Below, piece after piece: positions 20,515 through 48,100 of a stretch of DNA of 64,000 nt (position 1 is its first letter; every line of letters starts with the position of its first letter). Location of the stretch: the NCBI RefSeq assembly GCF_004210375.1, contig NC_134830.1:9486001-9550000 (forward strand), written 5' to 3'. The notes under the pieces are model-generated. The model had not been told where the DNA came from. It searched no databases and saw only the letters and a program-made list of their open reading frames with translations. The stretch is from Tachypleus tridentatus (lineage: Eukaryota; Arthropoda; Merostomata; Xiphosura; Limulidae). Both the position numbers and the translations under genes were made by a program.

Positions 20515-23106
20515 TTACTTGTTTGTTGAATTCAAAGGCATATTAGAGAATGTTTGGTAATCCAATTTATGAACCTGTACCTAGACAATACGTTTTAAAG
20601 AGTGCCAACCAGATTTCGAATGATTAAGATACAGATGCATGTTAAAAATCTCATCTAAAGTACATTAACATCTGCCACACGAGTTAACCCGCTTCATGAT
20701 GTGAATAAAAAAAACAAAAACAACGCTGTTCCTGAGAGATCTGGGTTATCTTGGTTAGACAAAAAGAAAACATTTGACACTATTTTGGAGGTCTAGGTCT
20801 CCGAGCCGGACCCGTCACCTGACTCGAGACCGCGCGAGCCAACAGGGAGAAGCTAGCATGCAAGTGTCAAGTAAAATGATTGTAACAATGAAATATGCTT
20901 GAAATGTTCTAGATGTGGTTGTGAAGGTGATGGTTTAAGACTTGCGATTAAGTGGGTTCATGCTGGATGAGAAATGAACTTATTCGAATATATCCTAATT
21001 GGTTTGACATGTCACTCGAATCGGAGATTCGTCAGTTGGTTACCTTACACCGAAACAAACAAAAAAATGAGCACATAGTACCATTATCTTCAAAGAGATA
21101 GACTGGAATCACATATAAGAAACCATTAGTTTCAATATTATGTGCAACTAATATTACAGTAAAGAATGAAAGTCTAATGTTGAAGCAGATGCATAACAAG
21201 ATGGTGCCTCTAGGGATTCTAAAACTAAAAATTATATTTCTATTATGAGGAATAAATATAAGAAGGATGATAAAATGTCCAGTATGGTACAGTCACAATG
21301 TAATCAACAATACCTTTCATCATATTTTCTTGCATGATGTTATAAAAACACGTAGGTCCAAGAAGTATTGATAAAATGAAATACAAACCCCATTACCGAG
21401 CGCTTTCGAAAGGTGGGTATTTCTTCTTCAGGGGCAAACTGAAGAAGGAAGGTCCATCTTTCAAAAGCGCTAGAGTTATATGGTTTCTATCTCATCGTAT
21501 TTTCTTTAATATCAGGTGTTTTTTTGTTTTCATTTTAGAAGCTGTGTTGAGTTTCATTCAACGAGATTTATCAAACTAACTCTAAATCACCGGTTTCCGG
21601 AATAATGCATTAAATATAATATGAGAACAGCGTTTACAGAGCAGTGATTAAAATGTATCTCATCTTCATAATATCAATATTTATGCATTTGTTTTCTATG
21701 TTAACGCCTTCAGAGAAAAATATCTTAATATTAGTGCACCATGGTCAACATATTTAATATCTCATTTCTACCAAAAGCACAAGTGAAAATGTTCCGTCTT
21801 CGCTTTCATGAATATCTGTCATGTTTTTATATTTTTTTTTGGTTAACAAATAAAAAAATTGAGTTAATTTCTTAACTCTGTTAACCGCAAGCTAAAATAC
21901 TGTCAACACTTTGTAGTTATGAATATAGTTCCTGATATATTGGTTCATGGGAACCACTAAATTTGTCTCGCCTTAGTTATTCACTGAACTGGGTGAGTTA
22001 CCAATAACACAATTTGTGCTCTCCATTAGAAAATACTGTTGAAACACGAAATATGTTACGGATAGCAACAGTGATATTTTCTAGTGAGAAATCAGGTGAT
22101 GGCTTAAGAATTGTTGACAATGCGAGTGACAACGTAGATGGCGCATACTCCTGGAGAGGAGAAGCGTTTATATATACCATCATATTTTTGTTTGTTTAAT
22201 AATATGTTTATTTAAGTTATTTAAAGTATACTTTTGTTCAGATGTCCGAGTCAATGTTTCATTAGACAGAACTTGATGTCTTGAACTTCAGCTTAAAACC
22301 GAAGTTTCGTAAATAAAGGTTGGAAACTTGTATTCAGTCTCTTCCTTGTAATTCAAACTCACTCAAGGGCAGACTAATTCAGGGTTCGTTTGTTTTTTAA
22401 TCAGTGACTGTTGAATCCACTTGTAAGTTGCACACGTTATTCGGTGAACACGAGAACATCACAGATAAAGTGTTCAAAGTTTTATACACAAGAATATAAG
22501 AAAGAACAATATAATCGTTATTTCCAGAAGAATGCAACTTCAATGTGTTACCTTGTCACTTTGCTCTTATAGAAGTTTTATAAATTCAAATGTTAGAAAA
22601 ACTAAACACTCACAATAATTTCACATTTTATTTTTGTATCATCTTGAAAATCCAAAGAAAATCAATTAAAGAGATTAGTATTAATATTAATACTTAGTTA
22701 TAAAATATACTAATATAAACCATTCTTAATAATAGTGTTTATGTTGTGCAATTCCACGTATAATTTAATGGTAAATATGAATGGTCGTTTACGTTACTTG
22801 TGAAACCACACTCGAGAGATATGTGTATATGTGTTATAATATTATGCAAGATACCCGGATGTTAACTGAGTTTAGAAACTTGGTCATTTTTATCGTCTGA
22901 CAGCTGATCCGACTACATTTTTTTTTAGCAAATACTGTTTATCTATCAATAACTTGTTTGTTAAAGGCGCATATTTTGTCGGGAATTTTTAGTATACACG
23001 TGCTGCTACCTGGAGATCGAAAGGAGCACAATGAACATGTGATAGATATTACACAATCGGGCTTTGGCTTGGAAAGAGAATGCAATATTAAGGAAGTTAT
23101 ATCTAA
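20515..23106. other. TSSK 3' flank, no gene
   Basis: No host gene recognised. One imperfect hairpin (listed separately) at 21397-21473. A TTTATT (AATAAA on the - strand) at about 22628 could serve as a poly(A) signal for the kinase gene, ~480 bp past its stop; weak evidence. Confidence 0.4.
21397..21473. repeat. Imperfect inverted repeat (hairpin), possible retroelement end
   Basis: Left arm GAGCGCTTTCGAAAGG...CTTCTTCAGG, right arm ACTGAAGAAGG...CTTTCAAAAGCGCTAG, ~35-nt arms. The core TTCGAAAG plus CTTCAGG recurs in the Penelope-like relic near 44.73 kb, so it may be the end of a related element. Confidence 0.5.
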
Positions 23107-38216
<15,110 letters not shown>

Positions 38217-39308
38217 GACTGATCTGTTTTATTTCTTCACTTGATTTTGAGGTTTTTAGATACAATGAAATTTTGATGAGTTAATTTAACTAATATTTAT
38301 GTTGATTTCCTGCTACGTTGACGAGTGACTTTTGATTTATGTCCTAACCAAATAATATTGTCATGGTTACATTCAGAAGTCCAACAATATACACGTCGTC
38401 CTCTTAGCGATGATATTAATCATACAAGAACATTGTTATAAAATTTTCCGTTAGTTTCATTATTGGAATTTACAAAAACTGCTTACATTGAAATAAAACA
38501 ATTTTTTTTTTATAAGTTAAACAAGACTATTTACTTTGTTGGTTTGCAGTTAATCATTACCAGGCATAGCAGTAGGTAGATTAAGTTTCACTGTGTCGGT
38601 ATTTGGGTATTGATGTTAAATACCCAGGAGGGTCAGGTACATTTGACCTCTTCCTCCCTCCCGAACGATTATAGCGTCTGTCTTTAGGTTTATTTTTTGT
38701 TAAAGCTTTGGGCCAGAGTAAAAGTATAACATCATACTCAGGCCCATTTAAGGGCACAGTCCATGCATGGACGAACAAGAAGTTTTTTTTTTCCTTTTAT
38801 TATTTCTCTTGTGTTTTTTTTCTTCATTTTTATTTTTTTATTTTTTGTATTTTCATATATATATTTTTTTTTTGTATTTTTCTCCTTTTTCTTCATAGAG
38901 AGAATGCTACTACTACTTGTAGTAACACACACACACACACACACAAAAGAAAGTAATAATAATAATTATTATTCAATACTTGAATAATAATTCAATAAGA
39001 GAGAAAAAAGTAATAATGATTAAAAAAAGAAAAATAATAATTATAATAATAAAAAAAAGAAACAAGGACTATGTGTCTAGTGCATAGTGGCCAGCTTGTG
39101 CTACATTTCTTAAATATATGTTAAAAGGGGAGAGGTATTTAGGACTATTTACATCATGTACGTGATATCTGTCGAGATCACACATTAAGTCATTTTTATG
39201 CCAATTCTTATTGAAATATTTTAGAGAATTATGCAAGAGTCTTTCAGATATTGTGTCTATGTTTGCATACTTGTGCATGAATTAGGTAGATTAATTATAG
39301 TATAACAG
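38217..39308. other. TSSK upstream region, low complexity
   Basis: 5' flank of the kinase gene. 38780-38900 is T-rich, 38926-38944 is (AC)n, 38950-39062 is AAT/TTA-rich. No promoter element could be assigned with confidence. 38590-38760 is less AT-rich and may be a repeat, not identified. Confidence 0.5.
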
Positions 39309-39578
39309 GTTTGATTTGAATTTCGCGCAAAGCTACACGAGGGCTACCTGCGCTGGCCATCTCTAATTTAATAGTGTAAGACTAGAAGGAAGACAGCTAG
39401 TCATCATCACCTACCGCCAACTCTTGGGCTACTCTCTTATCAACGAATAGTAGGAATGAGCGTCACATTATAACACCACCCAGGCTGAAGGGGCGAGAAT
39501 GTTGGTGTGAAGAGAGATTCGAACCCGCGACCCTCAGATTACGAGTCGAGTGCCTTAACCACCTAGCCATGCCACTCC
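39309..39578 (-). mobile_element. tRNA-derived SINE, family 1
   Basis: Full length on the - strand, diverged body. TAACAGG occurs on both sides (about 39302 and 39579), a probable short target duplication. Confidence 0.9.
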
Positions 39579-39593
39579 TAACAGGAGAATAAT

Positions 39594-39707
39594 GTGTGTG
39601 TTTCTTATAGCAATGCCACATCGGGCTATCTGTTGAGCCCACCGAGGAGAATCGAACCCCTGATTTTAGCGTTGTAAATCTGAAGACATACCGCTGTACT
39701 AGTGGGG
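39594..39707 (-). mobile_element. tRNA-derived SINE, family 2
   Basis: Flanked by CAGGAGAA at 39582-39589 and 39712-39719. Inserted within 15 bp of the neighbouring family-1 SINE. Confidence 0.88.
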
Positions 39708-39862
39708 ACATCAGGAGAAGAAATAGGGTAAAACAAAATACAAATTCAGATAAAATAGGTTAAAATTACGTCTGGTTTTACTTTCACGGGTTTCAGTCAG
39801 TTGGTTCTCAGTCGACTAAACTACACATTTCTAATTAATTATATTTGTCAAAAGACATTAGT

Positions 39863-40137
39863 TTGTTTGTTTTTGAATTTCGCACAAAGCTACTCGAGGG
39901 CTATCTGTGCTAGCCGTCCCTAATTTAGTAGTGTAAGATAGAGGGAAGGCAGCTAGTCACCACTACCCACCGCCAACTCTTGGGCTACTCTTTTACCAAA
40001 GAATAGTGGGATTGACTGTAACATTATAACGCCTCCACGGCTAAAAGGGCGAGCATGTTTGGCGCGACGGTGATGCGAACCCGCGACCCTCAGATTACGA
40101 GTCGCACCTCTTAACACGCTTGGCCATGCCGGGCCAT
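39863..40137 (-). mobile_element. tRNA-derived SINE, family 1, with intact target-site duplication
   Basis: Exact 12-bp duplicates AAAGACATTAGT at 39851-39862 and 40138-40149. Full length. Confidence 0.95.
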
Positions 40138-40149
40138 AAAGACATTAGT

Positions 40150-42135
40150 ACTGGGCTGTTACATATATTTTTTTCAACACTGTATTCTTTAACTAGTTCC
40201 TCAGGGATTTTCAATAATTGGAAGAGTAAATAACAATGGTATTTCAGTAATAATTAATTATAAGTATGGTTTTAATTAATTATTTACGTCATACCAGTTC
40301 TGGATTGAAAGAAACGCGCCATGAGCAATAAATACGGCAAACATGATGCGGTTGAGATTATATTATCATCATGTTTCAACAGCACGTGATTCAAATGTCA
40401 CCACTGCCGAGTTAGGGTATTATAGGCAAAATCTAACAGGTAGTGACATCTAGGAAACAAAAATCAGAACTTTAATAAATTAATGCACCATTTTTATACA
40501 TCTCCGAGTTGAAATAATGGTGATAAATGCAAGAGAACTGTGAAAAAACATCAGCTATCTAATATTATATTTATTACGTATACTATCTTAGTGTTAGATC
40601 TGTTGATGTCTATCGGTTTTCGATATCGATTATGAGTACAGCTCAGATATCCCTTTGCGCATGTTTGCCCTTAACCACAAAAAAAAAAAAAAAAAAAACA
40701 AATTTTGATACACTCTACAAGTTCGAATATTCTCAGTAGCTCGTAGTTTAGCTGTGGTAGAAAGGTTTCTTCAAAGCTGGCGAAACATGATTATAATTAA
40801 TTATAATTGTTATAAGAAATTGGAATTAGGCCTATTATATTTTTGAAATTGCATTCTTTATCTGGCCCCTTACGGATTTCAAAGAATTAAAAGTGTAGAA
40901 ATGAACAATGGTCAGACTTGTAATAATGATTTACTAAAAATAATAATGTTTTTGTAATTGTTTTACAAACAAAAGATGAATGACGAAACGTAAACAGTGA
41001 ATTTTGTTGGTGTACATTTCGACAGTAAAGTTATAAAAACAACCATTATTTCTCACACGATAATAAATACTCTATTTCTCTACCGAAGTTTCACCACTGT
41101 GGCTTCACGAGGGCTGGTAGTACCATAACTTACCTTACACAACACTAATCCACTAAACGACGAAATTCACATGTCTCCACTAGTGACAACTGCAGCAAAC
41201 GCAAACTAACGTGGCAGGGGTTTAGTTTAGAGAAAGAGAAATCTGAAGAATTCTCTCTCCAACTGGGGTGATCAGGAACGTTGTGGTTCCTCTTCGTCCC
41301 CTTTCGTGAAAGATTATTGAAATTAGCAGTTTTTTTTGTTTTTCTTTTATTTTTACTCTGTTTTGGGTGAAGGAGTGAGGTTGGTCATAATATTGATGAG
41401 CGAGACAAAGGTAGCACCGGAGAAACCAGCCAGACCAGATCCCGAAAAGCAGATGTCAAAGTAAATATGAACATGAACATAAACGCGAAGCGACCCGATT
41501 CAGGGCTGGGCAATAAAGTTGCCTTGGCTGGGATCTAAAGATCCAAAATCTGAGATTTGGATGTGGGGGGAAACGGGTGTGCCCCGAGAAAACCCACTTT
41601 CACAGGACAGGCGCCCAAAGATTTACCTGTCCTGTGCCCGAGACCTGAAAAAGAAATACATAATATATATGTGAGGTTTGTCCTTTATATACTTTGTTGT
41701 GTGACTTGTAATTGCTGAAATATGTTGTATGGTGAAATATATTTGGTTGGTGCACTGACTAATTTACAGAAACTACTGCAGAAATTAAACATATCTTATA
41801 TAAAGACAAACCCACATTAATAATCCAATATTTGTTTCACAAGTGGGAGTTGTCTGGTTAACTGCCATCTTGTTTTTGTGGGAAAACGTACACTAAAGTT
41901 CTACAACATTAGGTCAAAACAGCTTCTAGAAAAACTTAAAGAAACTATTATAGAATACATTTTATACTTAAGACAAATAAAAATCCACAAATGTTTACTT
42001 TATGCTTAGAGTTATGTCGAGCTGGAGTGAGGTCAAAAGGCGTCTTTCTTCTATATCGAATAAGCTGCTCTAGAGAGACTTTCAAGAAATCTTCAGTCAT
42101 GGGAAATGACAAAAAGTTGTATTTCAACCCTATAA
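40150..42135. other. Intergenic DNA, no gene
   Basis: Contains an A-homopolymer at about 40678-40698 and a structured GC-richer segment (41371-41650, listed). Otherwise nothing recognised. Confidence 0.5.
41371..41650. repeat. GC-richer segment with hairpins, probable unclassified repeat
   Basis: Clearly richer in G+C than the flanks. Perfect 11-bp inverted arms CACAGGACAGG (41601-41611) and CCTGTCCTGTG (41626-41636), plus a second near-palindrome ATCCAAAATCT / AGATTTGGAT just upstream. Contains CCCCGAGAAAACCCAC. No tRNA head or open frame. Confidence 0.4.
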
Positions 42136-42302
42136 AGATTGTTTGTTTTTTGAATTTCGTGGAAAGCTACACAAGGGGCATATGCACTAGCCGCCCCTAA
42201 TTTAGCAGCGTAAAACTAGAGGGAAGGTAGCTAGTTATCACCACTCACTGGCAACTCTTGGGCTGCTCTTTTAACAACGAGTAGTGGGACTGACTATCAC
42301 AT
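42136..42302 (-). mobile_element. Truncated family-1 SINE (tRNA head missing)
   Basis: Keeps the 3' half (TTTGAATTTCGTGGAAAGCT to GGGACTGACTATCACATTT). Ends before the B-box region, as expected of a 5'-truncated insertion or deletion. Confidence 0.85.
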
Positions 42303-44284
42303 TTAGAAACGCACAAATTATGAAAAAAGTATAACTGGTAAAAACCAAATAACCTCACCAGACAATATAATAAAAATCTAGAAAACATATATAAGACCTA
42401 CCATAGAATATACATGACCAATATGGTTAAAAATAGTACCTAAACACAAAATTGAGTAATTACTACAGCATACAAAGTCCTTCACAGTACATCATAAAAA
42501 TGTATACAAACATATACAAACCACAGCAGGTAGACTCTAGCATAATTCTCTAAATTACTTTTAGAAAAAAAAAGTGTGGTTTACTCTGACCCTCTTGTAA
42601 CATCACCATAAACAGGAAACAAAACAGCAGCACGAACAGGAGAAAGTGATCCAAATGAAGCTGATCCTTTCTGGTCTATCAGACCAAAATCCCACCAATA
42701 AGAAGCAGCAACAGAACGTTACGTGTGACAGAACACTATTTACTTCTTGAAACAACAAAAGTGTGATTAAATATCGAAACAAAACTATTGAATTTGTGAA
42801 GTGCTGTATTATATAACTGTATTACTTTTAACTTTCAAAACATGATTAAATCTAGCCATTATCAACATGTTTAGTTGCTTGACACATCTACAATGATTAT
42901 CAAGCAAAGCTCACTTTGATGACACTTAGTGGAAATATGACGTCACCCTCTACACTATTCCTAATTGAGGTTAATCATCTTGCTTTGACACCTGGCGGCT
43001 TGGCTGGCAACTACTGCACTACTTACTAGGAAAACACGAAAGTGTTCTCCGAATAAGAAAACCTTTATATCAAAATAACACCACAAATTTAACTGACAAA
43101 AAAGTTGTCACAGCTCCATATTTCTAAATAAAAAAAATGATCACACATATATTACATTATGATTCATCTCTTCACTTTGTTCTCGCACGCTCAGTTACTG
43201 ACATTCTGTAATAAATATCTTTCACATCCTCCTGTTATTAACTGGACCTATCCCTTCATTCTACTGTGATATTAAAGGTTAATTTAACCCTACACGAATA
43301 TGTCACATTGTTTCAACTACATTGTAAAAATTTCATAAATATTTGCTGTCTATTTGTATCACTTGTTCAGATGGAAAGCAGTAACATTACATTAAGATAT
43401 TACCTGTGGATGAAAGTAAATCAGAGAAGATAAAATAAAGCAAACAATGTGTCACCATTAAAACTTGACATCATCAGGTAACGGTTAAATATCTGGACTG
43501 AAATCAGGGCTGCAGATATACGTTTTTCCTCAGGAAGACAAATCTGACTAGGTTACCATTTTGACTGGAGAAACGTACGTCCGATTGGACGTAATATATA
43601 ATCCAATTAAATTTAGACAAGACATACTGACATTATTTACTATTTAACATAAAACTGTTTTATTTATTATGTTGTTTCTTTATATGAAAACCACACTGTA
43701 AAAAGTAATTTGAGAAAAAACAACAATAATTGTAAAAATCATTTTGAATTTTTAAGGTAAACATAGCTTTATGTAAAGATTACCCTTTGGGCATTGAGTG
43801 CATATCTGCATAACAAATTTCAAAGTTTAAGTATAAAGAAAGTAATTAGAGCTCTATTTAAAAAAATTCTAACAAAATTATTTTACAATCAATATTGCAT
43901 AATATTTACTTAATGTAACTCACAAAGATAAACATAATTAAAAGTTCTCTGGACAATGATCAGGACCTAACTCTTATTTGTAGCTCTGTGTAATGCAACA
44001 TGCTATCATGACATCAAGTCTTCTACTTATGTTCAAGGTAATGTAAGGATTATATATCTATGTTATGAATAAAAGCCCTTTTCTGCTCCATTGATTCTAG
44101 AAACGACAGGTTGATCACTAAGCAAACCTTTATTAATCATCAGAAGTACTTTTAATTTTCACTGTTTTATGGCTATATATTTTATGTTTGACAACCGAGA
44201 AATTATTAAAAAAAAACTTTTAACTGTATCCACTTTGAAAATAAATTAATTTTGTTCTGCATTCTTTGATGGATTGCTTTGGCA
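42303..44284. other. Intergenic DNA with a LINE relic
   Basis: Apart from the relic at 42350-42760 nothing was recognised. AT-rich. Confidence 0.5.
42350..42760 (+). pseudogene. Relic of a non-LTR retrotransposon reverse transcriptase C-terminus
   Basis: One frame reads KTYIRPTIEYT, stop, PIWLKIVPKHKIE, stop, LLQHTKSFTVHHK. This resembles the conserved LINE segment after the RT domain (Y-K-x-x-I-R-P-x-x-E-Y-x-x-P-x-W followed by I-x-x-L-Q-x-x-Q-N-K). In-frame stops show it is dead. Confidence 0.5.
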
Positions 44285-44815
44285 GAATGTTCATGATGAA
44301 ACTCGTAGAATGGATGGCAAATGCTTGTTGCAGAGACACAAGTGTAGAGGACAATGCTTCAAAAGTCTTCTACCTTTCATCTTCAGGTCAGTGTGTGTGT
44401 AAGGTGTTGTCGGTCTTTTATAGTGTCCTGGTGGATTGTGGAGAGTGTGTTATGACTGGTTGGATTTCACCATTTCTGACTGAAGGAGATATTTCCTGTA
44501 GATTCAACCAATGGTAGCCACAGATTACCTCTATTTGGGAATCTCTGTTTACTGAAGGTGTTAATAGTGTCAATATGAAATGATTCTTTGATTTTTCTTG
44601 CCTTTCAGAATTTGTCTGTGTCAATGATTCTAGTTTTTCCCAATTTATTCTGTGTCCAGTTGATGTGGTGTGCTCTGCAATAGCTGAATTTTGTGTTTCA
44701 CGAGTCTTGGTGACCTGAAGACAAAAGACTTTCGAAACGTCTTTCTCTAACCTTGTGTCTCCACAACAGGCAGTTGCGCTCTCCATTCTACAAAGTTTCA
44801 TCAATGTTGTTCTGT
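44285..44815 (-). mobile_element. Penelope-like retroelement relic with inverted ends
   Basis: 44293-44395 (+) is an inverted copy of about 44700-44810: both carry GATGAAACT, GTAGAATGGA, TTGTTGCAGAGACACAAG / TGTTGTGGAGACACAAG, and AAAGTCTT...CTTCAGG. Between them the - frame reads SAIAEHTTSTGHRINWEKLE and later TPSVNRDSQIE, resembling the C-terminal region linked to the GIY-YIG endonuclease of Penelope-like elements (AEH-x-x-x-x-GH-x-x-x-W, then N-R-D). The long open frame 44418-45080 overlaps this and is not a host gene. It lies directly downstream of the EXOSC10 stop. Confidence 0.5.
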
Positions 44816-45084
44816 TCTGTCTATAAACTCTCAAGCAGTGTAGTTGTATAATTTGAATACCAAAGAGCTTTGAAATCTTCAATAGTAGTATTTCTGAAAA
44901 ACAATTTACTGTAACAGGCATGTAATAACATACACCTTTTACATGTTTTTTTTCAACTCTGCGAATAAAAAACATTGATAAAATAAAAAATAAAAAAACA
45001 GCTTGATACACAGCCTTCATTTTTATGTTGCTATCTCCTGGGCCACTGACAATTACTGGAACTCCCTTGTGAAGACCCACCTTT

Positions 45085-45138
45085 CTAATATGTTACACTT
45101 CTCCCTTCTCTCCTTCTCCTTCCATGCTGATTAACCCT
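45085..45138 (-). CDS. EXOSC10: EXOSC10 exon J (last coding exon)
   Basis: 54 nt, acceptor ATCTTTTAG, phase 0 in. Encodes RVNQHGRRRREGRSVTY and TAG at 45085-45087. Chosen because it is the first in-phase, splice-bounded block after exon I, and gives a short basic tail like that of the family. Least certain exon. Confidence 0.55.
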   Translation of the reverse strand, partial: RVNQHGRRRREGRSVTY

Positions 45139-48100
45139 CTAAAAGATAAAAAGGTTTCAGTGAAAATTATACTCAACAAAATGTTGTCATAACCCCCTTG
45201 AGACAGCTGCAGTATAATATATGAGAGTTAAGTAGATATACCAGAACTTTTAATGCAATATGTGTACCGTCAGAAAATTTGGCAGACTTAGTAAAGACTG
45301 CAAGCCTTTTGTGTCCAAACACTCAGATTTTTTTAATGGAATATTTTTACTAAAGATTTGTTTGTGAAAATAGAATCTGTTTCATTGCTAATCTGAACTC
45401 AAAGTCATTTTTCATGCCAGGATTAAAACTATTCTTTGCTATCAAAATATCAAAAAAATTATTTCTGTAATTTCTATAACCTCCTCTCATTACTGTATCC
45501 AATAATATAAAAATGGTCTTTACAAAGCAACCTGATTTGGGTGTTCTAGTGTTAAGGACAGTCATGTATCATTTATAACACATTGTATGTTTGTATATAT
45601 TATTACTATTTACCACTAACTTCTTAAATTTCACTTACTTTTCTTAAAACATAGAAGAGCAATTAAAGGAGTATAGGAAACCGTTATCTATTTTGGTTAT
45701 GAATTTTGTTCTTGTTTGTTGTTTGCCAAAGTTTGCTAAGCCTATCAGGTTTTATATGTGAAAGATATGAAACAAAACAAATATTTGATTTTGTTCATTT
45801 GAAATTACTATACCAAAACCACAGAATTCCATTATAATTAATCATATGTAGTAACTAAGCTGAATTTGGGGTCTTAAAAAACATTAACTTTTGAACCAAC
45901 TAAAGACTCAACTTACCAGTTTGATATCTCGAATGGAAAGAACAAGTTGATGTCATGATATTTCAAAATGACTGAGAAAGCCACTAAGGGATATTCTAAG
46001 CTTTAGATTGGTTTTTTACATGTCACAGACAGAAGTGGATGTACAGAAGAAAGTGTTTTAAAAAATGAAAAGGGATAGGTGGAGCCACTGTATGTGTTTT
46101 AGAAGATGAACAATATCTCACTTATAATGAAAAGGGATGGGTGGGGCCACTGTATGTGTTTTAGAAGATGAACAATATCTCACTTATACAAAAGACAGGG
46201 GGTTCTTGTATTTTATTCTATCTTGTAAGCATTGTTAATTTGAGTTCCTAAGTTACACTAAATTAAAAACTTTGTATTTGGACATAGCAAACATAATTTG
46301 AACCCACATTCCATTCAACATACCATGTGACACACAAATATTTATATATAGATGTGTTATTTCAATATTTACTTTTAAATTAAGAAACTATAATTAACAT
46401 GTAATACTAAAACATGAAATATAATCTACAATTTGATACCAAACTTACTGACATAAATTCAAAAAATAACAGTTCAATAAAGTTTTGAAAGCAAGTCAAC
46501 AGATGAGATGACACGGCCTTTGATCTTTGACCTGTCGAGATAGGGTTAAACGCATTATTTCTAACATGTATGTAGAAACATTCATTTCAGTGTCAAAGTA
46601 CTTTATCACAAAATTTTCAGCATCAGTGCAATATAATTGTACTTCACCAGACTTAACAATGAAAACTAAGTCTTACAAATCTATACCAAAAATCACTCAT
46701 CTGCTAAAATAGTATGCAACCATTAAAAACTATCAAAAATAATCATTAATGTAAAGTTGTGTATTATAAAGTTTACCTTGGGATCAAAGTTTTTATCATC
46801 GGGGTTAAACTCTTTCCTGTTTCTCTTAGAAATGCTCTGACCTACATAATAATAAAAAAAAAAGTTTTATATTCCTTTTATCATATTAATGTTTCATATG
46901 TAAGTTTTCTTATGTTTAAAATTGCAATAATATAAAGTTTTTAATGATTTAGATAATATTAAAAGTAAATTTGAAGTTGTATTTATTTTAATTTGAACAA
47001 CTTATAGGTTTTCTTTCTGTCTACTTGTTTTGTCCACTTGACATTTTTTAAAAGAATGCCAAAGTATCAGCCACTAACCTTTAAAAACAACCATGTCAGT
47101 TTCACTATAATCAAATGCTTGGAACGTTGATTGTGAGGGCTTTCCTCCTTTTGTGGACGTAATAAAGGAAGGTTTTGTAGTTCTAATGTCTGAAATGGCT
47201 TCTATCTTTTTTTTCTTTCTTGTTTTTGACAGCTGTATTCAATGAGATTTAACAAATATATTTTTTTTCCTTATGTAAACTAAATATTCCAAACTTTTAG
47301 TAACCCATATTCTTAATGCCATATTATCAAATAAAAAGACTTAGTAGAAAAAATATTAATTGCCAACGAACTACAAAACTACATTATAGAAGCAAATAAT
47401 TTAAATTTACTAAAGAATTAATGATTGCTTTAAAAATTTAGAGATAGCTTAACTGGGCAATGAAGAAAACTTTAGTATGCACATATAAGATTTTAAAATA
47501 CACAACAATAAATGATATATAGGCATGTATAAGTAGAGTTATTCACGTGTCACTTACAGAAATCCTTCAGTCCAAGGAACATGCAATAATGATAGATGAG
47601 ACCACAGTTTCTTCAATAAACAAACATTTATCAGAATGTATAAGGTATGTGAAGTATGGTGCAGCTGTTACAAAGTTCTTAACAAATGTAGCCACTGAGG
47701 ATGGAAAAGTTAAGACCACTGTTGGTCATCTAATGAAGTGCCACACTAACCTTGGGCATCACTTGGCTACAATTGTTTCTTTAGCGAAAGATAGTGCACC
47801 AACAATAACAGGTAAAAAGACAGGTGTTGGTGTGCAGGTGAAATTAAAGTACTTCTCCTTTGAAGTACAAACTGATGATGTTACCCATTATCTAAAGTTA
47901 GCTGTGACACATCCAATTAAAAAAGTGGGCACTTTCAAGACATTTAGATATAATTTTAGCTTTGTATTGTTTCATGACAGGGTCACATAACTGTACTTCA
48001 AAACTCAATAGTATTTAAAAAGTGTATGGGTAAAGAAAAGAAAAGAAGAAAGTGGCAGCTTTGTCAACTAAACACGTCTAGGGATTAGAAGCCAAAAGAA

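Noticed and set aside
44418-45080. 220-codon - strand frame as a host gene
   Set aside because: Its N-terminal part is unrelated AT-rich translation and its C-terminal part is a Penelope-like relic inside an inverted repeat.
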